Shown here: in pieces, positions 16,983-25,502 of the stretch
Numbering within the stretch: position 1 is the first letter of the stretch
Layout of the letters: every line of letters starts with the position of its first letter
Source of the DNA: Nitriliruptoraceae bacterium
GTDB taxonomy: Bacteria; Actinomycetota; Nitriliruptoria; Nitriliruptorales; Nitriliruptoraceae
Direction: 5' to 3'
Length of the DNA: 64,000 bases
Assembly (NCBI GenBank): GCA_007121785.1
Contig: SKJX01000070.1
Coordinates: 1 to 64,000 of the forward strand
Program-made: the position numbers and the translations under genes
Notes under the pieces: model-generated
Told to the model about the DNA's origin: nothing
Database searches by the model: none
Seen by the model: only the letters and a program-made list of their open reading frames with translations

Positions 16983-18002
16983 ATGAGCACGTCCAACGAA
17001 GCGCCCGAAGAGGAGCGCCTGGCCCGCTATCTCTCCCAGCAGCTGCCGGAGGCGCATGACCTCGAGGTGGTCAAGCTCACCCGGAACGTCGGCGGGATGT
17101 CACGCGAGACCTGGTTCGCCGACACGGTCTGGCAGGACGCCGACGGAGCGCGTCAGGAAGCGACCTTCACCGTCCGCGCGGACCATCCCGAGGGGTCGGT
17201 GGTGCCGACGCCCCTCGAGTACGAGTACCAGGTCTACCGGGCGCTGGCCGACACCGACGTCCCGGTCGCCCGTGCGTTGTGGCACGAGCCCGATCCGTCC
17301 TGGCTCGGCCGCAGCTTCTACATCCGTGACACGATCCCCGGCTCGTCGGCCCCCAAGCAGCTGTTCAAGGAGGGCGAGGAGGAGCTGCGGCGGTCGATCG
17401 GTGAGCAGTTGGCCGTGCTGCTGGCGCGTATCCACACCTTGGACTGGGAAGCGGCCGGCCTCGGCGAGTTCATGGCTGTGCCACAGACCGCTGAGGACTG
17501 CGCCAGGTTGGAGATCGACCGGTGGCGGGCGCACTACGAGCAGAACCGTTCCGAAGCCCGTCCGGTGGTGACCGAGCTGTACTCGTGGCTGAACCGCAAC
17601 GCGCCGACGCAGGTGCCGCGGACCTCGCTGGTGTGGGGAGATGTCGGTCTGGGCAACTTCATCTTCGAACAGGATGCGGTCGTTGGGCTCACCGACTGGG
17701 AACAAGCCCACCTCGGTGACCCGATGAAGGACTGGTCGTCCGCGCTCTACCGCGGTGTCGACAACCTGCTGCCGAAGCAGGAGCTGTTCGAGATCTACGA
17801 GCGGGAGAGCGGGATCAGCATCGATGAGGACCGCATCCACTACTACACGGTCTTCATCGATGCGCAGTACGTGTCGATCTCGCACCCGATGGTGCGGCGC
17901 ATCATCGAGCACGACGGCCAGATGGACATCGCACTGGTCCGGCTGGCGATGGGCTTCCCGTTCGACTGCCAGGACGACGGCCTGCGCGCTATCGGCTACT
18001 GA
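16983..18002 (+). CDS. Phosphotransferase family protein (APH / ACAD10-like kinase)
   Basis: A 339-residue aminoglycoside-phosphotransferase-fold protein. The catalytic loop reads SLVWGDVGLGNFIF: Trp219-Gly-Asp220 replaces the common His-Gly-Asp, with the catalytic Asp220 and Asn225 kept, and the metal-binding Asp238 follows in LTDWEQ. The W-G-D form is typical of a subgroup found beside acyl-CoA dehydrogenases in actinobacteria and related to the kinase half of eukaryotic ACAD10/11, which phosphorylates 4-hydroxyacyl-CoAs. A role in phosphorylating a hydroxyacyl intermediate is therefore plausible. Start ATG 16983 with GGGAGGTGACACG upstream; longer frames to the left have no homology. Confidence 0.88.
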   Translation: MSTSNEAPEEERLARYLSQQLPEAHDLEVVKLTRNVGGMSRETWFADTVWQDADGARQEATFTVRADHPEGSVVPTPLEYEYQVYRALADTDVPVARALWHEPDPSWLGRSFYIRDTIPGSSAPKQLFKEGEEELRRSIGEQLAVLLARIHTLDWEAAGLGEFMAVPQTAEDCARLEIDRWRAHYEQNRSEARPVVTELYSWLNRNAPTQVPRTSLVWGDVGLGNFIFEQDAVVGLTDWEQAHLGDPMKDWSSALYRGVDNLLPKQELFEIYERESGISIDEDRIHYYTVFIDAQYVSISHPMVRRIIEHDGQMDIALVRLAMGFPFDCQDDGLRAIGY

Positions 18003-18073
18003 GCCACCGCTGTCGCGAGTCGCTGGCCACGGTCGGCCGCACGGCGACCGGCTGCGACCAGGAACGGAGATCC

Positions 18074-18511
18074 ATGACCAGCTCGCCGGAGGAAGGTGAG
18101 CTCGACCGGCTCCTCGCCAAGGCAGGGATCGACGAGTTGCTGGTCGGCTACGCAACCGCGCTCGACAACCGCGATTGGTCGCTGCTCGAGCAGTGCTTCG
18201 TCGACGACGCCAAGGTCACCTACCTCAACTCCCCACCACTGGAGGGACGGGAAGCCGTCCTCGAGTACTGCCGGACCGCCCTCGCGCGTTTCGAGTTGAC
18301 CCAGCACATGGTGAGCAACGTCACGGTGGTGCTGGGTGACCAGACCGCGGAGGCGACCAGCTACGTCCGTGCCGAGCACGTCATGCACCGAGACGACGAA
18401 CGCTGCCGCTGGACCCTGGGTGGCCGCTACGAGGATCGGCTCGTCCAGACCGGGCAGGGCTGGCGCATCGCCGAGCGGGCGTTGGTCCATCTGTGGGACG
18501 AGACCACGTGA
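18074..18511 (+). CDS. SnoaL-like (NTF2-fold) protein
   Basis: A 145-residue single-domain protein. The pattern of an N-terminal helix with LVGYATALDNRDWSLLEQCFVDDAKVTYL, then GREAVLEYCR, then alternating strands ending in RCRWTLGGRYEDRLVQTGQGWRIAERALVH is diagnostic for SnoaL_4 domains. In this fold a His/Asp pair often acts on hydroxylated or keto rings as isomerase or dehydratase. Start ATG 18074 after AGGAACGGAG. It sits in the DUF7064, kinase, SDR operon, 71 bases after the kinase gene. Confidence 0.88.
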   Translation: MTSSPEEGELDRLLAKAGIDELLVGYATALDNRDWSLLEQCFVDDAKVTYLNSPPLEGREAVLEYCRTALARFELTQHMVSNVTVVLGDQTAEATSYVRAEHVMHRDDERCRWTLGGRYEDRLVQTGQGWRIAERALVHLWDETT

Positions 18512-18546
18512 GTGCCGGTCGATCCGGCCTGAACGGCGGAGGAACC

Positions 18547-19326
18547 GTGGGACGAGTCGAAGGCAAGGTGTGCGTCGTCACGGGGGGCGGCTCCGGGCTC
18601 GGCGCGACCGCCGCGCGCATGCTGGCGCAGGAGGGCGGACGTGTCGCGGTTGCCGACGTCGACGCCGACGCGGCGAAGGCCGTGGCGGCGGAGTTCGGCG
18701 GGTTGGCGGTGACGCTCGACGCGACCGACGAGGGCGCCTGGCAGCGCGCGCTGGACGAGGTCGAGTCGTCGCTGGGCGACCTGCACGTCCTGGTCAACAA
18801 CGCCGGGATCGTCCTGGCGGGGACCGTCGAGACGTGCACGCTCGAGGAGTTCGAACAGATCGCTGCGGTGAACACCAGCGGGACGTACCTGGGTATGAAG
18901 CACGCCATCTGGCGGATGCGACGGACCGGAGAGCGTTGCTCGATCGTGAACATGTCGTCCATCGCCGGATCGGTTGGCGTTCCCTACGTCTTCGCCTACG
19001 CAGCGAGCAAGGGTGCGGTCCGCGCGATGAGCCGCTCCGCCGCGGTCTACTGCTCCGACATGGGTGACCGGATCCGCGTCAACACCATCCTGCCGTCGGG
19101 CATCCGCACACCGATGACCGACGGTATCGGCGACCAGGTCGCCGATGTGCGCCGACGCGACCCGAAGACCACGGTCGCGGTGGCGGGATCCACACGCGGC
19201 GAGCCGGAGGACATCGGCTTCGCCGTGCTCTACCTGGCTTCCGACGAGTCGAAGCACGTCAGCGGCGCGGAACTGGTCATCGACAACACCATCACCTCGC
19301 GCGAAGGGGTGGTCACCGCCACGTAA
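18547..19326 (+). CDS. Short-chain dehydrogenase/reductase (SDR)
   Basis: A classical 259-residue SDR with a Rossmann fold: TGGGSGLG nucleotide motif at about 12-19, NNAG near 90, active-site Ser in NMSSIAG near 138, and the Tyr-x-x-x-Lys pair in YAASK near 151-155. The Asp at the end of strand 2 (VADVD) predicts NAD rather than NADP. I prefer the GTG at 18547, which has GGAGG at 18539-18543, over upstream in-frame starts. It is the last gene of the DUF7064 operon and probably oxidises a secondary alcohol, as steroid- or terpenol-type SDRs do. Confidence 0.93.
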   Translation: MGRVEGKVCVVTGGGSGLGATAARMLAQEGGRVAVADVDADAAKAVAAEFGGLAVTLDATDEGAWQRALDEVESSLGDLHVLVNNAGIVLAGTVETCTLEEFEQIAAVNTSGTYLGMKHAIWRMRRTGERCSIVNMSSIAGSVGVPYVFAYAASKGAVRAMSRSAAVYCSDMGDRIRVNTILPSGIRTPMTDGIGDQVADVRRRDPKTTVAVAGSTRGEPEDIGFAVLYLASDESKHVSGAELVIDNTITSREGVVTAT

Positions 19327-19351
19327 GCGAACCGTTCACGGCAACTGATCG

Positions 19352-19369
19352 GCGGGTGACCGGACCCGC
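19352..19369. terminator. Small hairpin between convergent genes
   Basis: GCGGGT (19352-19357) pairs with ACCCGC (19364-19369) around a 6-base loop, 26 bases after the SDR stop and upstream of the end of the convergent VOC gene. There is no T-run. A terminator role is only suggested by position. Confidence 0.3.
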
Positions 19370-19457
19370 GGGTGACCCGACCGGCGGACCGTCCCGACAC
19401 GACCCGAGTCGAGGGCGGGGGTTGACGGCCTGTTCGGCCCGTGGGACGGCGGGGGGC

Positions 19458-20177
19458 TCAAGCCGCGAGCACGGCGGCCCCGAGTCGCTGATCGCTCGTG
19501 CGTGCGCTGGTCCCGTCGAACCGGACCCCCAGCGGACCGGCGTGGTCCCGCTGCTCGATCCGGATCGACAGCGCTGCGTCGGGCCAGGTCACCCAGAGGC
19601 CGTCAGCATCTGCGTCCACCTCCCCCCCGAGCACCTCCCACAGCCTGCGCGCTGCATCCAGGTCCGGGTGGCCGAGCGTGGGGCCCCGCAGCAGCGCGCC
19701 GTCGGGCCGCGGCTGCTCGACCACCCAGCCCGTCTCCCGGCCCCAGTGCTCGGCCCACTCCATCGTCGTGTAGGCCGATCGGGCGATCTGGACGAGCACA
19801 CCGCCCGCCTCGGATGGGCGCAGGAACGCTTCGTGCCACAGCTCGTCGTCGGTCGAGACGTCGACGACCTGGTAGCCAGCGTGGCCGAGCTCCTCCACGG
19901 CCGGATGCAGCTCGGGCACGGTGAGGGTGATGTGGTGGACCTGTGCACCGAACCGTCGGATGAACCGAGCCGCGAAGCCGTCCTCGCTGATCGGTTCGAG
20001 CAGTTCAAGCTTCCCACCACCGCGGTAGTGCAGTTGGCAGGTCGCGAACCCGGCTGCCTCGGTGACGACCCGCGGTTCGAGGTAGCCGCCACCGAGCTCG
20101 TCGTGCCAGCGAGCGGTCGCGGGCCCGAGCTCAGGCACGGCGATGGCGACGTGGTCGGGTCGTGAGTCGATCGGCAT
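19458..20177 (-). CDS. VOC-family (glyoxalase/epimerase-like) protein
   Basis: A 239-residue protein with two vicinal-oxygen-chelate modules. The first begins DHVAIAVPEL (metal-ligand His near residue 9), with LELLEPIS as the strand carrying the next ligand near 58 and VHHITLTVPEL with a His pair near 80. The second half keeps GPTLGHPDLDAARRLWEVLGGEVD. This resembles methylmalonyl-CoA-epimerase-type and dioxygenase-type members; an epimerase on an acyl-CoA would fit the neighbours, but the sequence does not prove it. Start ATG 20177 with TGGAGGAG upstream. It is probably the distal gene after the acyl-CoA synthetase at 20271-21821. Confidence 0.85.
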   Translation of the reverse strand: MPIDSRPDHVAIAVPELGPATARWHDELGGGYLEPRVVTEAAGFATCQLHYRGGGKLELLEPISEDGFAARFIRRFGAQVHHITLTVPELHPAVEELGHAGYQVVDVSTDDELWHEAFLRPSEAGGVLVQIARSAYTTMEWAEHWGRETGWVVEQPRPDGALLRGPTLGHPDLDAARRLWEVLGGEVDADADGLWVTWPDAALSIRIEQRDHAGPLGVRFDGTSARTSDQRLGAAVLAA

Positions 20178-20270
20178 TGAGTTCTCCTCCAGGTGATCGC
20201 AGCCCGTGCGCGGAGAGTGTCGCAGGGACCGGACACGACCGAGCGGCCGGTCGGCGACGGGCGCGGCCGT

Positions 20271-21821
20271 CTAGCCGTGATCGTCGAGTTGACGGAGCTC
20301 ACGTTTGAGCACCTTGCCCATGGCGTTGCGTGGCAGGTCGTCGGAGGCCATCAGCGTGACGTCCTCCAGCCGCTTGAAGGTGGCCAGGTTCTGAGCGACG
20401 AGGCTACGGACCTCGGCGGTGGTGATCGCGCCGTCGCTCTCGGGTACGACGTAGGCCTTGGGGACCTCACCGAGGCGCTCGTGGGGGATGCCGACCACGT
20501 AGGCCTCGGAGATCCGAGGATCGTTCACGAGCACCCGTTCGATCTCCGCGGGGAAGATGTTGTTGCCGCCGCGGATGATCATGTCCTTCTTGCGGTCGAC
20601 GAGGTGGACGACGCCCTCATCGTCGACGTAGCCGACGTCGCCGGTGTGGAAGCGTCCGTTCGCGAGTGCCCGGGCGCTCTCCTCGGGCTTGTTCCAGTAG
20701 CCCAGCATCGGTCGGTACACCCCGGCATCGGGCCCTTCGGCGGTGGCCTGCAGGCACAACTCACCGACCTCGCCCGCCGCCAGTACCCGATCGTCGTCGT
20801 CGACCGCGACGACGTCGATGTGCGGCAGCGGGATCCCGACCCCGTCGTAGGCGATCGGTCCCTCCAGGGCATCGACCGTGACGAGGTTGGGCCCTTCGGT
20901 CATGCCCCACGCCTGACGCAGCTTGAGGTCGAATCGCTCCTCCACACGACGACGTACGTGGGGTGGTGTCGCGGCCGCCCCGAAGGTCACGTACTTCACC
21001 GTCGAGAAGTCCACCTCGACCTCGTCGGAGAGGTTCATGATGTCGAACAGCAGCGTCGGAACGCCGGCGAAGAAGGCCGGGCCGTGGGTCCGCACGGTCT
21101 GGGTGAACGCGACCGGATCGAACCGCTCCACGAGGATGGCGGTGCTGCCGAGGAACCAGCCGAACACGATCCCGATGATCGAGGCGTTGGAGTGGAAGCA
21201 GGGCAGGACCTGGAGGACGTTGTCGTCGCGGTCGAGGCCCAGCTTGTCCCGCAGTCGGGCCATCGACAGTTCCACGTGGTAGTGGCCGAGCATGCTGCCC
21301 TTGGGGTAGCCGGTCGTCCCCGACGTATAGGCCAGCACCGCGAGCTCGTCCTCATCGAGGTCGGGGCCGGTCATCCGGCGACCGCCGCCGTGGGTGAGCT
21401 CATCGACGCCGAGGGCGCCCGCGGGCGGGGGCGCGCCGACGGTGACGACGTGCAGCAGGTCCGGCAGCTGCTCACGGACGGCCAGGATGCGCTCGGTCGA
21501 TCCTGGGTCGGCGAACACCACCTTGGTGCCCGAGTCCCCCAACAGGTAGGCGACCTCGTCGCGCTGGAGCATGACGTTGATCGGGACCTGCGCCGCCCCG
21601 AGCTTCCACGCCGCGTGGGAGGCCATGTGGAACTGCGGCCAGTTCGGCAGCATGACGCCGACGCGGTCGCCCCGGTCGACGCCGAGGTCGGCCAAGCCGC
21701 TGGCCAGGCGGCTGATCTCGGCGTCGAGCTCGCCGTAGGTCCAGGTGTGCTCCTCGAAGACCAAGGCCGGATGATCGGGTCGCTCTGCTGCGTGCCGCTC
21801 GAGAGCGTGGACCAGGTTCAC
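20271..21821 (-). CDS. AMP-dependent acyl-CoA synthetase
   Basis: A 516-residue ANL ligase with YTSGTTGYPKGSM near residue 177, a WGMTEGPN motif near 300, FHTGDVGYV near 392 and a C-terminal AMGKVLKRE lid. The start deserves comment: the ATG at 21827 lies directly against its GGGAG, while the GTG at 21821, two codons on, has the ideal 6-base spacing and gives the common family N-terminus MNLVHALERHAAERPDHPAL. I therefore choose GTG 21821. It is divergent to the quinone-oxidoreductase-like gene; a perfect inverted repeat lies between the two. Confidence 0.92.
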   Translation of the reverse strand: MNLVHALERHAAERPDHPALVFEEHTWTYGELDAEISRLASGLADLGVDRGDRVGVMLPNWPQFHMASHAAWKLGAAQVPINVMLQRDEVAYLLGDSGTKVVFADPGSTERILAVREQLPDLLHVVTVGAPPPAGALGVDELTHGGGRRMTGPDLDEDELAVLAYTSGTTGYPKGSMLGHYHVELSMARLRDKLGLDRDDNVLQVLPCFHSNASIIGIVFGWFLGSTAILVERFDPVAFTQTVRTHGPAFFAGVPTLLFDIMNLSDEVEVDFSTVKYVTFGAAATPPHVRRRVEERFDLKLRQAWGMTEGPNLVTVDALEGPIAYDGVGIPLPHIDVVAVDDDDRVLAAGEVGELCLQATAEGPDAGVYRPMLGYWNKPEESARALANGRFHTGDVGYVDDEGVVHLVDRKKDMIIRGGNNIFPAEIERVLVNDPRISEAYVVGIPHERLGEVPKAYVVPESDGAITTAEVRSLVAQNLATFKRLEDVTLMASDDLPRNAMGKVLKRELRQLDDHG

Positions 21822-21887
21822 GCGCATCTCCCTGTGGTCGGAGCCCGTCGTCGCCCGGATGGGCCGGTGGCTCTCCCTGCCGATCCA

Positions 21888-21906
21888 GCATCTTACGTGA
21901 AGATGC
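21888..21906. promoter_or_regulatory. Perfect 19-base inverted repeat, putative operator
   Basis: GCATCTTACGTGAAGATGC has 7-base arms (GCATCTT and AAGATGC) around ACGTG. It sits in the 188-base gap between divergent starts at 21821 (minus) and 22010 (plus), in an AT-rich patch. Its core TTACGTGAA matches the ACGT motif found at other operon starts. TetR- or MerR-type binding would suit the symmetry; no regulator is encoded nearby. Confidence 0.6.
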
Positions 21907-22009
21907 ATATCGTGTGCTGCGAGGAGTAGTATCCGCCCGGTGGTGCGGATGCGGTCGATCCCGACCGACCGTGCGCAGCCGGCAGGTCGGCGACACGAGG
22001 AGCGATGCC

Positions 22010-22993
22010 GTGAAGGGTCTGGTCGTCACCGAGTACGGCGAGCCGGATGTGCTGCAGTGGGAGGACGTGCCCGAGCCCGAGCCGGCCGCCGGTGAGCTGC
22101 TCATCCGGGTCCGCGCTTTCGCGATCAACTGGGCTGATCTGCTCCAGCGCGCCGGTCGCTACCCCGGCGGCCCCGAGGCGCCCTTCGTCAGCGGTCACGA
22201 CCTGGTTGGCGAGGGCGTCGGTCGCGGGCCGGGTACCGACGGCCCTCCCGACGGTACGCGCGTCTTCGGCTTCCTCGGCCGTAACGGCGCCGCGGCGGAG
22301 CTTGCCACGGCACCGGCCAAGTGGTTCTACCCGGTGCCGGAGGGGCTCTCCGACGAAGAGGCTGCCGGGCTGGCCGCGCCGTACCTGACCGCCGACGCTG
22401 CCATCGTTGACCTCGGCCGGTTGCAGGCGGGTGAGGCCGTACTCGTCCATGCGGCCGCGGGCGGCTACGGCAGTGCGGCGGTGCAGCTCGCCCGCTACTA
22501 CGGGGCCGGCACGATCATCGCCACCGCCGGCAGCGATGACAAGCTGGAGCGGGTGCGGTCGTGGGGTGCTGATGTCCTGGTCAACTACCGCACGCACGAC
22601 TTCGTGCCGGCGGCGCTGGAGGCGACCGACGGGCGCGGCGTCGACCTCATCCTCGAGTCGGTCGGCGGTGACGTGCTCGGTGCGAGCTTCGACTGCATCG
22701 CGCCGCTCGGGCGCCTCATCAGCGTCGGTGCCAGCGCCGGTAGTAGCAGCAAGCGCTTCCGGCTCCACACGCTGTTCGAGAAGGGCATCCTGGTCGGCGG
22801 GTTCACGCTCGGCCTATGGGCCCAGCACCATCCGGAGCTGATCGAGCCGATCGGTGAACGCTTGATGGAGGCGCTCGAGTCGGGACAGCTGCAGCCCGCC
22901 GTCGGAGGGGTGTTCACCCGCGACCAGTCGGTCGAGGCACACCGGTTCCTGGGCGATCGCCGCTCCGTCGGGCGCACCGTGGTGGTGATGTGA
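22010..22993 (+). CDS. Medium-chain dehydrogenase/reductase, quinone-oxidoreductase-like
   Basis: A 327-residue zinc-free MDR enzyme. The N-terminal catalytic domain has AINWADLLQRAGRYPG near residue 40 and the conserved GHDLVGEG. The Rossmann domain has VLVHAAAGGYGSAAVQLAR near 146-164, which corresponds to the AAGGVG motif of NADPH:quinone reductases, and no zinc-binding cysteines appear. It likely reduces an enone or enoyl thioester with NADPH. Start GTG 22010, with GAGGAG at about 21997-22002; the ATG two codons before is out of frame. Confidence 0.92.
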   Translation: MKGLVVTEYGEPDVLQWEDVPEPEPAAGELLIRVRAFAINWADLLQRAGRYPGGPEAPFVSGHDLVGEGVGRGPGTDGPPDGTRVFGFLGRNGAAAELATAPAKWFYPVPEGLSDEEAAGLAAPYLTADAAIVDLGRLQAGEAVLVHAAAGGYGSAAVQLARYYGAGTIIATAGSDDKLERVRSWGADVLVNYRTHDFVPAALEATDGRGVDLILESVGGDVLGASFDCIAPLGRLISVGASAGSSSKRFRLHTLFEKGILVGGFTLGLWAQHHPELIEPIGERLMEALESGQLQPAVGGVFTRDQSVEAHRFLGDRRSVGRTVVVM

Positions 22994-23062
22994 ACACCGG
23001 CCCCCGACCGGTCGCCGCCCTAGGCGTCGCCCCCGGGGCGCGGTAGAGGTCCGGTCAGCCCG

Positions 23063-23716
23063 TCACCACAGCGGCTCGGGGATCTCGTAGCCGAGCGGCT
23101 CATCCCAGCGGTTGCGGGCCGCCACTTCGTGCGCCGGTCGACGCACGGCCAGCCCCCACCGCCCCCGCGGGTACCCGAACGCGACGCAGCAGGCCAGACG
23201 CCAACCCCGGTCCGGCGGGACGCCGAGCAGCTGTGCCACCTCGTCCTGGCTGCGGTTGAGCAGCGTCGTCAGGGCGCTACCGACACCGTCCGCGCGTGCG
23301 GCCAGCATCGCGCTCCACACCGCGGGGAAGATCGATTCCCCGGCGACGTCGGAGCGGACGAACGGCAGCATCAGCAGCGGCGTCTGCTCGAAGTTGTCGG
23401 CCAAGTGCGAGACCGAGCGTTGCATCCGCAACAGTGCCGCGTTGTCCGGGTCGTCGGGATCGTCCCGTGCGACGTCGAGCCGATCCCGGTAGATGGTGTC
23501 CCAGGCCCAGGCCACGTGCTGGCGGTACCACGGGCCGAGTTGGGCCTTGGTCTGCCCGTCATCGACGAGCACGAACCGCCACTGCTGGCTGTTGCCTCCG
23601 CTGGGTGCGCGGATCGCGGCATCCAGGATGCGTGCCTCGACCTCCTGGGGGATCGGATCCGGACGCATCCGTCGCATCGCCCGGGTCGTGTACAGCGCTT
23701 CGTTGAGCTCCATCAT
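23063..23716 (-). CDS. Nitroreductase-family (FMN) protein
   Basis: A 217-residue member of the nitroreductase fold: TTRAMRRMRPDPIP near residue 10 and ILDAAIRAPSGGNSQQWRFVLV near 31-52, with the Ser/Gln/Trp residues that contact FMN. Later SALTTLLNRSQDEVAQLLGVPPDRGWRLACCVAFGYP is the usual C-terminal helix and strand. The ATG at 23716 overlaps the stop of the CoA-transferase gene (ATGA), so it is the last gene of the mutase operon. Family members reduce nitro groups, quinones, enones or dehalogenate phenols; a reductive step on an unsaturated intermediate is likely here. Confidence 0.92.
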   Translation of the reverse strand: MMELNEALYTTRAMRRMRPDPIPQEVEARILDAAIRAPSGGNSQQWRFVLVDDGQTKAQLGPWYRQHVAWAWDTIYRDRLDVARDDPDDPDNAALLRMQRSVSHLADNFEQTPLLMLPFVRSDVAGESIFPAVWSAMLAARADGVGSALTTLLNRSQDEVAQLLGVPPDRGWRLACCVAFGYPRGRWGLAVRRPAHEVAARNRWDEPLGYEIPEPLW

Positions 23717-25449
23717 CCTCCCAGCAGCAGTCGTTCCTCGGTCTCGAGCTTCTTGCTGAGCTGCTCGATCCGCTGTCGACCGCCGAACCGTTCCAGCTCG
23801 GTGAGCGCCAGCGGATCCACCTCGGTGCGCAGCACCTCGACGACGTCGCGGTCGGGCTCGGGCGTGGTCGGTGCTGCCTCGGCACCCGAGATGGTGAAGC
23901 CGGTGGCCTCGACCAGTGCTTCGGCATCCACACCGGGATGGCGCGAGACCACCTGCCAACCCGCAGCCGTGAACTCGAGCACCGCCAGATCGGAGACCAG
24001 TCGGAAGGCCGAACGGGACGCGTGCGGCAGGTGGGCCCGAAGGCTCGCGTCGTCGACGCTCGGCACGCAGGTCCGTCGGCTGTGGTCGGGCAGGTAGGCG
24101 ACGGGTCGGCGGTGCAGCTCGAGGACCTCGGCAGCGCCTGCGGTGCCGGGAAGCCGGACCCGCCCGCCCCCGGGCCCCTTGAGCTCGCGAAGGTTCAGGG
24201 CGCCGTCGCCGTCGATCTGGACGGGGCGGACCGGCTCGAAGGCGAGCCGTCCGCGGAACCGCAGGGCACCGACCAGCTCCTCGGTCGACACCGGCCCGTA
24301 ACCGCTGGTCACCGCGCGCCCCTCGACACCGAGGTGGCCGAGCCACCCGATGTCGGTGCCGCCGAAGCCGTAGGCGTTGAAGTCGACGCCGGGCGCGTGG
24401 GTGCGCCGGGCCAGCAGGACCGCGGCGTAGCCGATCGGGGTGAACGAGCCGAGCACAGCGGTGTCGCCGTCCGCGAGCATCTCCGCCAGACAGACCACGA
24501 TCCGCTCCACCGGGCTCGGAGGAGCGTCTGCGGAAACGTGGAGCGCCGTCACCGCCGGCGTTGGGGCCGGTGGCCGCCGCGAGCCGCCGGCGCCGCTGGA
24601 GCGCAGTCGACGACGGCGGTCGTCATCGATCCGATCGCGCCGCTGCGATTCGTCGACGAGGACGTCCTCGGCCAGCCAGTCGGTGAAGCCGTCGGTGGTC
24701 GCGGCCCGCCGGCTGTAGTCGAGCAGGCATCGCCAGTCCAGGCCGTAGTGCGGCGCGCAGGCCAACGGATGGGCGCCCCACGGCGTCTCGACGACCGCAT
24801 GCACCTCCGCGGGGGAGAGGTAGCGGGCGCCTGCGGGTTCGGGAAGCCGGTCGACCACCCGCTCGGTCGTCACCACGACGCGATCGGCGGCTCGGGCCGT
24901 GACCACGTCGAGGCCGACGGATCTGGTCAGCAGCACATGGCCGTCCGGCGTGGCGGCCTCAGCATGGAGAAGGGCCACGTCCACGGGCAGCGCCGCGCTG
25001 ACCTCCACCGGCTCGCCGGTCACGGGGGAGGTGACCGTCGGGTACCGCGCCGCCAGGGCGGTTCCCACCGGGCCGTGGAACGGCAGGAAGTCCAGCCCCC
25101 GCGAGGCCGCCTCCAGGGCCACTGTCAGCCCATGGCCGGTGTGTTCGTCCAGCTCGATCCGTCCCGACTCGGCCGCGGCCCGGAAGCGCGGTGCGAGCCC
25201 GAACGGGCCGAGGCTGGCGAAGCAGAACACCACCCGTCGGGCGACGTCCGCGCCGACGAGCAGGTCGAGCTCGAGGCTGCCGGTCAGCGACACCACCGTC
25301 AGCTGTCTCCGACCGGCACGGACCAGCTCGCGGACCGCCGCCATCGGCCGAGCCGAGGTCCAGGTGCCCCCGATGGCGACCGTGGCACCGTCGGCGACGA
25401 GGTCACCGACGATCGACAGCGGTCGCAGCCGGCGGCCGGGTTCCGGCAT
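23713..25449 (-). CDS. Fused two-domain CoA-transferase family protein (IpdA/IpdB-like)
   Basis: A 578-residue protein holding both halves of a family I CoA-transferase. The first half (about 1-260) resembles the alpha type: VADGATVAIGGTWTSARPMAAVRELVRAG, then a glutaconate-CoA-transferase-like stretch FLPFHGPVGTAL. The second half (about 320-578) resembles the beta type: NAYGFGGTDIGWLGHLG and RVRLPGTAGAAEVLEL. A charged, Arg-rich linker joins them. The nearest model I know is IpdAB, the ring-opening hydrolase of cholesterol breakdown, whose subunits are separate. The start is uncertain: adjacent GTG 25452 and ATG 25449 are the only candidates after the previous gene's stop, without a strong ribosome site. 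Confidence 0.8.
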   Translation of the reverse strand: MPEPGRRLRPLSIVGDLVADGATVAIGGTWTSARPMAAVRELVRAGRRQLTVVSLTGSLELDLLVGADVARRVVFCFASLGPFGLAPRFRAAAESGRIELDEHTGHGLTVALEAASRGLDFLPFHGPVGTALAARYPTVTSPVTGEPVEVSAALPVDVALLHAEAATPDGHVLLTRSVGLDVVTARAADRVVVTTERVVDRLPEPAGARYLSPAEVHAVVETPWGAHPLACAPHYGLDWRCLLDYSRRAATTDGFTDWLAEDVLVDESQRRDRIDDDRRRRLRSSGAGGSRRPPAPTPAVTALHVSADAPPSPVERIVVCLAEMLADGDTAVLGSFTPIGYAAVLLARRTHAPGVDFNAYGFGGTDIGWLGHLGVEGRAVTSGYGPVSTEELVGALRFRGRLAFEPVRPVQIDGDGALNLRELKGPGGGRVRLPGTAGAAEVLELHRRPVAYLPDHSRRTCVPSVDDASLRAHLPHASRSAFRLVSDLAVLEFTAAGWQVVSRHPGVDAEALVEATGFTISGAEAAPTTPEPDRDVVEVLRTEVDPLALTELERFGGRQRIEQLSKKLETEERLLLGG

Positions 25450-25502
25450 CACGCCGAGGGGCCCCGGCGGCGCGGTCGTGGGTGTTCGGCGGCTCGGTGC
25501 GT

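Noticed and set aside
20193-21929. A 578-codon plus-strand frame opposite the acyl-CoA synthetase at 20271-21821.
   Set aside because: It mirrors a gene with all ligase motifs; its own product has no recognisable motif and no good ribosome site.
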